55,892 bases of DNA from Thermosipho sp. (in: thermotogales) (GTDB lineage Bacteria > Thermotogota > Thermotogae > Thermotogales > Fervidobacteriaceae), in assembly GCA_017656345.1 (NCBI GenBank), contig JACDNZ010000013.1, positions 1-55,892 on the forward strand, given 5' to 3'. The notes beneath the pieces were generated by a model. It was not told the origin of the DNA. It ran no database searches and was given only the letters and a program-made list of their open reading frames with translations. Positions 42,420 to 49,074 of this stretch are shown piece by piece; position 1 is the stretch's first letter, and every line of letters begins with the position of its first letter. Both the position numbers and the translations under genes were made by a program.

Positions 42420-43183
42420 AATATTTTTTCTGCTTCTTTAAATAAAACATAATCCCAATCTAATTTAGTTTTAGCTGCTCTTTTTAGCCTTTCAATTCTT
42501 CCTGGAGTAGTCGTTACTGTAATTATCTTAGGAAATGTCTTATAAATCCTTTGAAATTCCTTTGTATTGTAGTAAGATTCATATTCTTCTACTTTTTGTG
42601 CATATCTTTTAGGACTTTCTGTATCATTGTCTAATTCTATATAATACATTCTAACTTTATTTACATTTTTATTAGGCTTATATATCATAAATGCATCAGG
42701 TTGAAATCTATATTTTTTGTCTTTATACTCAAATATAGTTAAGTTAAGTCTTTCTACTTGGAATTTTATTATTTCTCCTCCTAGTCGTTCTGATTCTCTT
42801 AGAAGTTTAATATAGAGGTCATTTAGTTTTATTGCATGTTGGGCTAATCCATAGCTTAATATATCTTCTCTTTTGTTAAAATACAGCTTGTTAAATGTTG
42901 TGCCGAGTAATCCTGCAACTATCATAAGTCCTTTTTCATCTATTGAGTGTATCATGTCTTGATTGTAAGCTGGATAAAAACTTTTTATTAACTTATTTTC
43001 TCTATATTTTTTAATTCTCCTTCTTGCAATAACGTTTGGGTATTTATTTATTCCAACTCTTTTACCTTCTTCGTTAAAGTGGTATCTAAAGAATAATTCT
43101 GTTAATTGTTTTGTAGTTATAAATCTATGAAAGTATATAGCTTTTAGAACTTCTTTATCTCTATTAGTAAGCCATTTCACCAT
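42410..43183 (-). CDS. Replic_Relax (replication-relaxation) family protein
   Basis: A 257-residue protein with an N-terminal winged helix (LTNRDKEVLKAIYFHRFITT) and a C-terminal domain with KKYRFQPDAFMIY and YYIELDNDTES...KVEEYESYY, the D/E-x-K-like pattern of the Replic_Relax family found on Firmicutes plasmids and mobile elements. The family's exact reaction is unclear, but it is linked with plasmid replication or transfer. It overlaps the TraG-like gene by 7 bases, so the pair acts together. GGGAGGT precedes the ATG. Confidence 0.82.
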   Translation of the reverse strand: MVKWLTNRDKEVLKAIYFHRFITTKQLTELFFRYHFNEEGKRVGINKYPNVIARRRIKKYRENKLIKSFYPAYNQDMIHSIDEKGLMIVAGLLGTTFNKLYFNKREDILSYGLAQHAIKLNDLYIKLLRESERLGGEIIKFQVERLNLTIFEYKDKKYRFQPDAFMIYKPNKNVNKVRMYYIELDNDTESPKRYAQKVEEYESYYNTKEFQRIYKTFPKIITVTTTPGRIERLKRAAKTKLDWDYVLFKEAEKILKL

Positions 43184-44514
43184 TCTACCTCCCTTTCTAT
43201 TTTTGTGTTATTATTTCCTTTTATACCTAATCTTATGTTTATATCTCTATCAATGATTTTCTTAGGAACTCCATATAGTTCTAATGACCTTTTTTTAATA
43301 TATTTTGCATTGTTATATTTTTTAGGTGGTCTAGGTGCTTTTTCTCTTTTTATACTTTGTTTTTTGCCTTTTGCTATTTTTTCAACTAAATATGTGTAGT
43401 TAGGCAAATTTACTAAATCATCAGCTGTAAAAGGTTCAATAAATCTTTCTAAGTATCTAGCATCTTTTAGTCCTGTTCTAAAATAATATTTATTTGCTAC
43501 ATTTCCATCTATTGCATTTATTAGAAATTCAGGAATTTGTTTCATATACTGATGTGCTAGTGTAAAACTTATATTAAAACTTCTAGCTTGAGATAATATC
43601 TTTTCAAAACTAGAATTTACATAGTCTTGAAACTCATCAGCTACGATAAAGATTGGGACTGATTTATCTTTTCTTGTAAAGCCTATAATCTGAACTTGTG
43701 ATAAAAACATACTTGCTAAAAAAGGTGCTGTTTCTGGACCTAATTTTTCTTGATTGAAATTTGCTATTATAAGCCTTTTTCTGCTTATTTCTTTTTCTAG
43801 GTTTAGTTTTGGATTTGATTGACAAAGCGTATATCTTATAATTGGATTTGATACTATTTTACGCTGTTTATTTCTAGGTGGGCTTATTGAATTTTGATTT
43901 TTTAATTTTTTAGGTAAATCCCAAGTAAAGAAGTCTTTTACTATAGGATTTGAAGTTTTTTCTAGTATTTGTTTTCTGTATTCCCAATTATCCTCATTAA
44001 GACAGTTGTATATTTCTATAGGAGTTCTTATATCCATTTCTGCTACTCCTAAGCCTATCATCCTAAATATATCTTCACTACTTGCACCTATTGCATCTCC
44101 CCATATTGCTTTGTATATATTAATCATGCTGTCTACATAAAGTATATTTTTAAAATCTGATTTTTCTTTGCCGAACATTGAAAATCCTATTTTGATACTT
44201 GGATGTGTTGGATCGATATATATTACATCATCCTTATGTTTATCTGGTATTGATTCTAATAATTCGTTTGAAGTTTTCTGATCCTTATATGAAATAAATA
44301 TAACTGTACCATAATCCATAAATTCTAAAACTTTATTTATTATAAAAGTTGTTTTTCCTGCACCTGTTTGACCTATAATATATATATGTTTTAGGTAATC
44401 TTCTAAGGTTTGTTTTGATAAACTTAGTTCGCCTACTAAACTTAAGCCTTGATAGCCTAATATACCCATAAGGCTGTAGAATAATAATTTATTTAATAAT
44501 AATAAAATTTCCAT
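43177..44514 (-). CDS. TraG/VirD4-like DNA-translocating ATPase
   Basis: A 445-residue ATPase: N-terminal hydrophobic anchor (MEILLLLNKLLFYSLMGILG), Walker A GQTGAGKTTF at about residues 48-57, Walker B IFIVADEFQDY, and the sensor-like SFNISFTLAHQYMKQIPEFL. It resembles type IV secretion coupling proteins and related plasmid ATPases that move DNA across membranes. The ATG at 44514 has AAGGAGGAA; the frame is open to 44649, but that stretch is the structured leader and not likely translated. No mating-channel genes (VirB4, VirB6) are present, so it would need help from another element. Confidence 0.85.
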   Translation of the reverse strand: MEILLLLNKLLFYSLMGILGYQGLSLVGELSLSKQTLEDYLKHIYIIGQTGAGKTTFIINKVLEFMDYGTVIFISYKDQKTSNELLESIPDKHKDDVIYIDPTHPSIKIGFSMFGKEKSDFKNILYVDSMINIYKAIWGDAIGASSEDIFRMIGLGVAEMDIRTPIEIYNCLNEDNWEYRKQILEKTSNPIVKDFFTWDLPKKLKNQNSISPPRNKQRKIVSNPIIRYTLCQSNPKLNLEKEISRKRLIIANFNQEKLGPETAPFLASMFLSQVQIIGFTRKDKSVPIFIVADEFQDYVNSSFEKILSQARSFNISFTLAHQYMKQIPEFLINAIDGNVANKYYFRTGLKDARYLERFIEPFTADDLVNLPNYTYLVEKIAKGKKQSIKREKAPRPPKKYNNAKYIKKRSLELYGVPKKIIDRDINIRLGIKGNNNTKIEREVEW

Positions 44515-44564
44515 TAAAATTTCCTCCTTTTTGACTTGAAATTTTAAAAAAGGGATAGAATTAA

Positions 44565-44688
44565 AATAGAGGGCATTGGATGTGTGGGTTGGGATAAATA
44601 CAACGCTCGGACAAGGACAGGATTTTGTATCCTGTAGATATATGCCCATAGGGGTTTCTCCCCCTTACCCTATGGGCTGCCCTCTATT
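44565..44688 (-). other. structured leader or oriT candidate upstream of the TraG-like gene
   Basis: A stretch of conspicuously higher GC forms nested inverted repeats: outer stem AATAGAGGGCA/TGCCCTCTATT (44565-44575 with 44678-44688), GCCCATAGGG/CCCTATGGGC (44644-44653 with 44668-44677, directly against the outer stem) and ACAGGAT/ATCCTGT (44617-44623 with 44629-44635). As RNA this is a closed multi-branch structure about 50 bases before the ATPase start; as DNA it resembles a transfer origin. A short frame (GTG, MPRKTNYANATKATIY) with AGGAGGGGGTGA precedes it on the same strand. The rest of 44515-44826 shows no gene. Confidence 0.6.
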
Positions 44689-44798
44689 GAGTTTATGGTT
44701 TAATATATAGTGGCTTTGGTGGCATTGGCATAGTTTGTTTTTCTCGGCACTCACCCCCTCCTATAATATATGCAAAATATAATTAAAAAATATCCAAA

Positions 44799-44827
44799 AA
44801 AACAGGGTAAAATATATACCCTGTTTT
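44799..44827 (-). terminator. stem-loop after a minus-strand small gene
   Basis: AAAACAGGGTA (44799-44809) and TACCCTGTTTT (44817-44827) form an 11-bp stem with a 7-base loop directly after the stop of the gene at 44827-45000. On the minus strand T-rich sequence follows. Confidence 0.75.
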
Positions 44828-45000
44828 TATTTCATCCTATAGTTTGGCCATTTAGCATTGATTTTTCTTATGTAGTTCAATGTATCTTTATCGGGGTGTG
44901 GCTCTTTCCATTTACCTGAATAGCCTTTATCGCTGGGCCATTTATAACTTGGCCATTTGGCATTAATTTTGTTTAAATATCTTTCTAATTCTTTTTCCAT
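44827..45000 (-). CDS. small Trp-rich repeat protein
   Basis: A 57-residue protein with an internal repeat: KINAKWPSYKWPS near residue 11 and KINAKWPNYRMK at the end. AAGGGGGA sits 8 bases before the ATG. No known family. It shares the minus-strand unit with the TubRZ and TraG-like genes, and its hairpin-ended transcript suggests it is real. Confidence 0.6.
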   Translation of the reverse strand: MEKELERYLNKINAKWPSYKWPSDKGYSGKWKEPHPDKDTLNYIRKINAKWPNYRMK

Positions 45001-45023
45001 ACCCATTCCCCCTTATTATTAAG

Positions 45024-45116
45024 TTATATTAAAATTTCTTTTTCTATATTCTCTAGAATAATAAGTATTCCCCAAAAACCTAGATATAGAAGTGTTAGAA
45101 TGAGTAGTGTTAGCAT
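45024..45116 (-). CDS. micro membrane protein
   Basis: A 30-residue single-span peptide (MLTLLILTLLYLGFWGILII then LENIEKEILI) with AGGGGGAG before the ATG on the minus strand. Function unknown. Confidence 0.5.
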   Translation of the reverse strand: MLTLLILTLLYLGFWGILIILENIEKEILI

Positions 45117-45142
45117 AATAAACTCCCCCTTTTATTTTTTGA

Positions 45143-45325
45143 TTAATTATTATTAGTTTTTTCTATAGTAACTATATTAGAATTGTATAACTTAATTTTT
45201 CCTTTTTCTTGATTTGAGTAAGACACTACGTTAATACCTTTGCTAATTAAGTGATTATATAATTCTTTAGATGACATTCGTTCAAGTTCATTAAAGAAAT
45301 TATTAATAATTTTCTTTTTGTCCAT
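45143..45325 (-). CDS. hypothetical protein
   Basis: A 60-residue protein (MDKKKIINNFFNELERMSSK) with a helical N-terminal half and a strand-rich C-terminus. AGAAGGGAT precedes the ATG. No family recognised. Confidence 0.5.
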   Translation of the reverse strand: MDKKKIINNFFNELERMSSKELYNHLISKGINVVSYSNQEKGKIKLYNSNIVTIEKTNNN

Positions 45326-45359
45326 ATCTATCCCTTCTTTTCAGAGAAACTTTTTATAT

Positions 45360-45689
45360 TTAATATTTATCATCCTTTTCGTTATTTAGTTTAAAAATTT
45401 TTGCAAATAGTGTGAATGTATCAATCAATTCACTTATTTGTATATTTTGAGGATTATTTATTATCTTTTTGATGTAATATTCACATAATTTTCTACACCC
45501 TATATTAATTCGATATAATTGGCTTTTATCTATATTATCAAAGTTTTTATAGTATTTATCTAAATCTAAATTATTATTTAATGTTTCGATTAATATTTCT
45601 TGTGTTTTGCTGTGTTTTGTTTTATCATTTTGAATAATCTTAATAAAATCAGTTTCATTGCCCCAAATATCTATTTGTTTAGGTAGCAT
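45360..45689 (-). CDS. hypothetical helical protein next to tubZ
   Basis: A 109-residue helical protein (KTQEILIETLNNNLDLDKYY) directly downstream of tubZ, in the same operon. Some TubRZ loci carry a third gene (TubY), but TubY is a DNA-binding HTH/coiled-coil protein and I cannot see that pattern here, so the role stays open. Confidence 0.55.
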   Translation of the reverse strand: MLPKQIDIWGNETDFIKIIQNDKTKHSKTQEILIETLNNNLDLDKYYKNFDNIDKSQLYRINIGCRKLCEYYIKKIINNPQNIQISELIDTFTLFAKIFKLNNEKDDKY

Positions 45690-45710
45690 ATTATCACTTC
45701 CGTATTCCCC

Positions 45711-46781
45711 TTACATATATTTTTTAAAGATAGAGTCAAAATCTACATTTTTATTTTCTTCTTTTTTAGGTTTATTAAAATCAAATTTTAACTTTGGAAT
45801 ATCAATATTGAAGTTATCTTCTTCAACATAGATATTTTTCTGCTCTTTTTTTACTGTATCGGCTAGCTTTTTAAGTGCAAATTTAGGGAAAGGCATACCT
45901 GCTGCAATTATTAGGTTATGTGTATCGTTATAACCTCTGAAAATATCTAAAGGCTTACCGAATCTTTTTTCAATTATTTTTATATCTATATCGTTAGCTG
46001 TAGAAATCGCTAAATATCTGCAACCTGGTTGGAATTGTGTAAATATGCTGTTATCTATATAGTTGTCAAGTATCCAACTAAACGAAACTATTGGAGTTTC
46101 TTCATTTTCCTTATGAAAATCTAATTGTAGGCTAGATAATTCTTTTATTTTTCCGATAAAAACATTTCCTCTAGTATTAAGTATTGTATTTATTTCTGCA
46201 TTATCAATAATTCCTCTTTTGTCTGGATTTGTAATATTCATAAAATCATCAAATAACTCAACAAATCTTTGATTAATTTCAAATATATTAGTTGACTTAT
46301 GATTATCTAGAACATATAAGTTTTTTAGTCCTTCTACACTCATTAATTGTTTATAGCACTCTAAAGCATTTACTTGAATTTTTAAACTTTCGTCACTAGA
46401 AGGCATAACAACTATAGCACCATATGTTTTGTGTGGATTTTTTTGTGAAAGAAGGTCTAATAATACAGGTGAAATTCCACTACCTGTGCCACCACCTAAG
46501 CTAAATACAAAGAAAATAATATCTTGTACTGGAAATTTTGTTTCAATTGAATCTATGATATTCTGATAGAATTGTTTTGTGTAGGATATAGCCTTTTGTC
46601 TGTCGTGATTACAACCACTTGCCCCAGGCACATGGTACTTAAATGTCGAATCAGCTTTTATTGTAGATAAATCATCATAACTAGTATTAATGTAGTAAGT
46701 AATGTAACCTTTCTTTGCTAAAAGCTGACCTATGTTACCTCCTGCCTGACCTACGCACACAAATAAAATTCTTTCTTTCAT
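45711..46781 (-). CDS. tubZ: TubZ-like tubulin/FtsZ-family segregation GTPase
   Basis: A 356-residue tubulin-superfamily GTPase. The N-terminal FVCVGQAGGNIGQLL is the T1 loop, and the tubulin signature GGGTGSG lies at residues 96-102 in FFVFSLGGGTGSGISPVLLD. It is shorter than host FtsZ and ends in a charged, flexible tail (PKKEENKNVDFDSIFKKYM), where TubZ binds TubR. With TubR upstream on the same strand it forms a type III partition system: the polymer moves the TubR-bound plasmid. Known relatives are Bacillus virulence plasmids and Clostridium phage c-st. Confidence 0.94.
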   Translation of the reverse strand: MKERILFVCVGQAGGNIGQLLAKKGYITYYINTSYDDLSTIKADSTFKYHVPGASGCNHDRQKAISYTKQFYQNIIDSIETKFPVQDIIFFVFSLGGGTGSGISPVLLDLLSQKNPHKTYGAIVVMPSSDESLKIQVNALECYKQLMSVEGLKNLYVLDNHKSTNIFEINQRFVELFDDFMNITNPDKRGIIDNAEINTILNTRGNVFIGKIKELSSLQLDFHKENEETPIVSFSWILDNYIDNSIFTQFQPGCRYLAISTANDIDIKIIEKRFGKPLDIFRGYNDTHNLIIAAGMPFPKFALKKLADTVKKEQKNIYVEEDNFNIDIPKLKFDFNKPKKEENKNVDFDSIFKKYM

Positions 46782-46803
46782 GCTAACCCCCCTTTTAAAT
46801 TAA

Positions 46804-47055
46804 TTAATCATTTCCTAATAATTCTTTTAGTTTGTTAATACCTTCCTCTGTAATATAGAATGTCTTAGCCCTATGTTGTAATGCACCCTCTTTAACGTAT
46901 CCTGTTAATTTAAATGTGTTAAGTGTATTTCTAATTTTGTTTTCAGAAAGTCCTGTTAATTCTTTTAGTTTTTTGATTGTGTAGCTTCTAAGTTCTGTAG
47001 TACATCCATTCTCTTTTAGTATTGATAGTATTTTAAAGTCGTTTTTTGAAAACAT
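46804..47055 (-). CDS. tubR: TubR-like winged-helix centromere-binding protein
   Basis: An 83-residue winged helix-turn-helix protein: NDFKILSILKENGCTTELRS, TIKKLKELTGLSENKIRNTL with the recognition helix, and a wing (GYVKEGALQHRAKTFYITEE). Size and position directly before tubZ fit TubR, which binds the centromere and represses its own operon. AAAGGAGGT precedes the ATG. Confidence 0.88.
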   Translation of the reverse strand: MFSKNDFKILSILKENGCTTELRSYTIKKLKELTGLSENKIRNTLNTFKLTGYVKEGALQHRAKTFYITEEGINKLKELLGND

Positions 47056-47084
47056 ATTTTATACCTCCTTTTATTTTTACCTAT

Positions 47085-47113
47085 AGTATAACAAAAATCT
47101 AAGGTAATATCAA
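47085..47113 (-). promoter_or_regulatory. tubRZ promoter
   Basis: On the minus strand TTGATA (47113-47108), 17 bases, TATACT (47090-47085), a strong match directed at tubR. It touches the phased TTAAA repeats, so TubR could repress it. Confidence 0.72.
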
Positions 47114-47114
47114 G

Positions 47115-47179
47115 TTAAAGACAAGTTTATAGCATATTAGAATTAAAATAAAGTTAAATAACATTAAAAAAATATTAAA
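47115..47179. repeat. candidate tubC centromere with phased TTAAA boxes
   Basis: TTAAA occurs at 47115, 47143, 47154, 47164 and 47175; the last four are 11, 10 and 11 bases apart, one helical turn each. The boxes lie directly upstream of tubR, where centromere iterons of TubRZ systems are found. The region is AT-rich, so chance repetition cannot be fully excluded. Confidence 0.55.
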
Positions 47180-47185
47180 TTACTA

Positions 47186-47214
47186 TTGACTTACTATAAA
47201 GTTGGTGTTAATAT
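47186..47214 (+). promoter_or_regulatory. plus-strand promoter facing the YdjM-like gene
   Basis: TTGACT (47186-47191), 17 bases, TAATAT (47209-47214), followed by AAAGGAG but only by 7-12 codon frames. Transcripts would run antisense into the downstream minus-strand gene; it may be the remnant of a lost gene. Confidence 0.4.
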
Positions 47215-47242
47215 AATATATGAAAGGAGATTTAAAAAAGTG

Positions 47243-47276
47243 CAAAAAAAATCTATGAAATAAAAATTTCATAGAT
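47243..47276 (-). terminator. terminator of the YdjM-like gene
   Basis: ATCTATGAAAT (47251-47261), loop AAAA, ATTTCATAGAT (47266-47276); on the minus strand seven or more Ts follow (47243-47250). The stop codon lies in the stem. Confidence 0.88.
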
Positions 47277-47705
47277 GATCAATAAAAAAGCAAATATTCT
47301 AATAAAATCTTCTCCAGAGCTTCCAGTTTTAAACCTACTAATAGATATATACCTTTTCGATATAGGATAAAGCAGAGGACACCCCATAACAGTAAGCATA
47401 TCCGACAGTATATGAACTACCACACCTACGAATAATCCAAACCCAAAATAAAAGTTAATTAAACAAACTAATAAAGATAGCAATATAAAAAATACTGAAT
47501 GTGTAAATGTACGGTGCTTTAGAACTAACCATAATGGAATAATGCTACCCATTGGGGCGTGTTCGTTATCACAATCTGGCAGTAAACTTCCAGTGATTGC
47601 ACCAATGGATACTATAACAAATAGTCCAGAATCAATACTAAAAATTTTAAAAACAATAAAAACAATGCACATTGACAATAGAACATGAGTATTTCCTCTG
47701 AAAAT
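47253..47705 (-). CDS. YdjM-like (DUF457) membrane protein, putative metal-dependent hydrolase
   Basis: About 151 residues with four hydrophobic segments and the family motifs: LPDCDNE and HRTFTHSV, the metal-binding residues of YdjM-type membrane hydrolases. The N-terminus RGNTHVLLSM matches the family's conserved histidine start, but no ATG precedes it: upstream in-frame codons are ATT (47705 and 47708) and CTG after AAAGGGG, while TTG at 47678 would lose the conserved segment. Noncanonical initiation is therefore likely. Role in the phage unknown; possibly membrane modification in the dormant state. Confidence 0.72.
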   Translation of the reverse strand: MFRGNTHVLLSMCIVFIVFKIFSIDSGLFVIVSIGAITGSLLPDCDNEHAPMGSIIPLWLVLKHRTFTHSVFFILLSLLVCLINFYFGFGLFVGVVVHILSDMLTVMGCPLLYPISKRYISISRFKTGSSGEDFIRIFAFLLIIYEIFIS

Positions 47706-47829
47706 AATCAGCCCCTTTCTTTTAGTACATTATGTCTTATAAATGCAGAAAATATTCAAAAAATTTTTCTAACAAATTTAAAATATTTTATTTTAAAGTG
47801 GTAATAATTTTAATTAAAGTACATATACT

Positions 47830-47843
47830 TATAGTAAAAAAAT
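47830..47843. promoter_or_regulatory. palindromic operator candidate over a -10 element
   Basis: AAGTA-CATA-TACTT lies in the region before the XRE gene at 47864 (coordinates approximate) and overlaps a possible -10 (TATACT). An autoregulatory site is plausible. Confidence 0.35.
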
Positions 47844-47863
47844 AAAGCGAAGGAGGAGGTAGG

Positions 47864-48100
47864 GTGTTAAACAAAGCAAAACTAAGAAGTTTTATGGCAG
47901 AGCATAAGATAACAAATAAAAAATTAGCAGAAGAATTAGGTACAAATCCACAATATATTTCAGACCTCAAGAATAAACAAGGGATAAATTGTTCTATCGA
48001 ATTTCTCGCAAGACTTATAGTAGCACTTAATAAACTTGCAGATGAAGAGATAACAGCAAACGACCTCATACTCATTGAGAGGGGGGAAGAGGATGGATAA
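47864..48100 (+). CDS. XRE-family regulator
   Basis: A 78-residue Cro/CI-type HTH protein starting with GTG after GGAGGAGG. The HTH is KITNKKLAEELGTNPQYISD followed by LKNKQGINCSIEFLARLIVA. It heads the plus-strand unit that leads to the recombination and replication genes, suited to repressing or switching the lytic cycle. It overlaps the next gene by 8 bases. Confidence 0.85.
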   Translation: MLNKAKLRSFMAEHKITNKKLAEELGTNPQYISDLKNKQGINCSIEFLARLIVALNKLADEEITANDLILIERGEEDG

Positions 48101-48311
48101 AGCATATCAGCATCTAAACATGGCTAAAACTTTATTAAAATCTCTCAAAGAAGCAAATGAAAGAATAATTGCAACAGATAAAAAAATAGAAAATCCAGAT
48201 TGGCTAAAAATATATGCAAGGGGAAGTATAGAAGCAAGAACGACAGTTAACAAAATAATAAAAATGGCATTAAAAGAAATTGACGAAGTTTTAAGTCTAA
48301 CAAAACATTAA
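48093..48311 (+). CDS. hypothetical helical protein
   Basis: A 72-residue helical protein (HLNMAKTLLKSLKEANERII). The ATG at 48093 follows GGGGGGAAGAGG and overlaps the regulator's end. No family recognised. Confidence 0.6.
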   Translation: MDKAYQHLNMAKTLLKSLKEANERIIATDKKIENPDWLKIYARGSIEARTTVNKIIKMALKEIDEVLSLTKH

Positions 48312-48322
48312 GGGGGTACAGA

Positions 48323-48448
48323 ATGATGAGTGGATTAATTTAAGAATGTGTTAAAAGCGTAGGCACAAAAGAGTTTTTTATAGGGATAGACGAATTTATA
48401 AAACTTATAGAAACAGAAATTAATGAAGGTGAAACAAATGACAGATAA
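48323..48448 (+). pseudogene. small gene interrupted by TAA
   Basis: After AGGGGGT the frame reads MMSGLI, TAA (48341-48343), ECVKSVGTKEFFIGIDEFIK, then LIETEINEGETNDR and TAA. The second part overlaps the next gene in the way typical for this genome, so the frame was probably intact (AAA to TAA would be one change). Either a pseudogene or an assembly error. Confidence 0.55.
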
Positions 48449-48608
48449 GCACGATAAAAAGTTTTGCATACATCTAGATTGGTACGACAACGGATATTTA
48501 TATGGATACTATTGTAGTTTGACAGGTAATAGATGTTCATATTTAGATACAGAAGGATTAGGTTGTGTTGCATTTGAAAATGAGGAGGTACAAAATGATG
48601 TGGATTAG
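48438..48608 (+). CDS. small cysteine-rich protein
   Basis: A 56-residue protein with four Cys (FCIHLDWYDNGYLYGYYCSL, RCSYLD, GCVAF), which could bind a metal or be a mini zinc protein. GAAGGTG precedes the ATG; the 3' end overlaps the next gene. Confidence 0.6.
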   Translation: MTDKHDKKFCIHLDWYDNGYLYGYYCSLTGNRCSYLDTEGLGCVAFENEEVQNDVD

Positions 48609-48891
48609 AAGTCAAAATAGAACTAAATTAATTAAGGTTAAAGCTATAAATGTAGTTAATCATCAAGTATTTGGGTATTTAAACGAAACAGAAGAACCAC
48701 AATATAATGGATTTCTTATAGGAGAATATCAATCAGAAGAAAGAGCATTAGAGGTATTAGATGATATACAGGATTTTATTGAAAAGCAAATAGATTTTGA
48801 ACGAAGTTGTCAATTTGCAAATGCTAAATATCCTGAAATATCTTCAGATGTTATTATGACAAAATTTGTTTATGAAATGCCAGAAAAGTAA
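48598..48891 (+). CDS. conserved small phage protein
   Basis: A 97-residue protein beginning MWIRSQNRTKLIKVKAINV with a later EYQSEERALEVLDDIQDFIE helix, a layout that recurs in small phage and prophage proteins of Firmicutes of unknown function. The second ATG (48598) has 8-base spacing from GAGGAGGT. Confidence 0.65.
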   Translation: MWIRSQNRTKLIKVKAINVVNHQVFGYLNETEEPQYNGFLIGEYQSEERALEVLDDIQDFIEKQIDFERSCQFANAKYPEISSDVIMTKFVYEMPEK

Positions 48892-48904
48892 AGGAGGGGT
48901 ATTA

Positions 48905-49063
48905 ATGCAAATTGATTTTGATAAATACGATTTGTCAATAGAAGAAGAATATGATTATGAGGAAAAAGAACTTGAAGATATGTATAATAAAAGAAGTATT
49001 CTAGCAAGTCAAGGATATGCTACATGGCTAATGACAGATGATGATATAAATGAATTATTTTAA
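48905..49063 (+). CDS. small acidic protein
   Basis: A 52-residue acidic peptide (MQIDFDKYDLSIEEEYDYEE then KELEDMYNKRSILASQGYAT). AAAGGAGGGG precedes the ATG. It directly precedes the SMC-like ATPase gene; role unknown. Confidence 0.6.
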   Translation: MQIDFDKYDLSIEEEYDYEEKELEDMYNKRSILASQGYATWLMTDDDINELF

Positions 49064-49074
49064 GGAGGGGTAAA

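Noticed and set aside
43177..44649. N-terminal extension of the TraG-like ATPase to 44649
   Set aside because: The extra residues are coded by the structured element, have no ribosome site, and the ATG at 44514 has a strong one and a membrane anchor directly after it.
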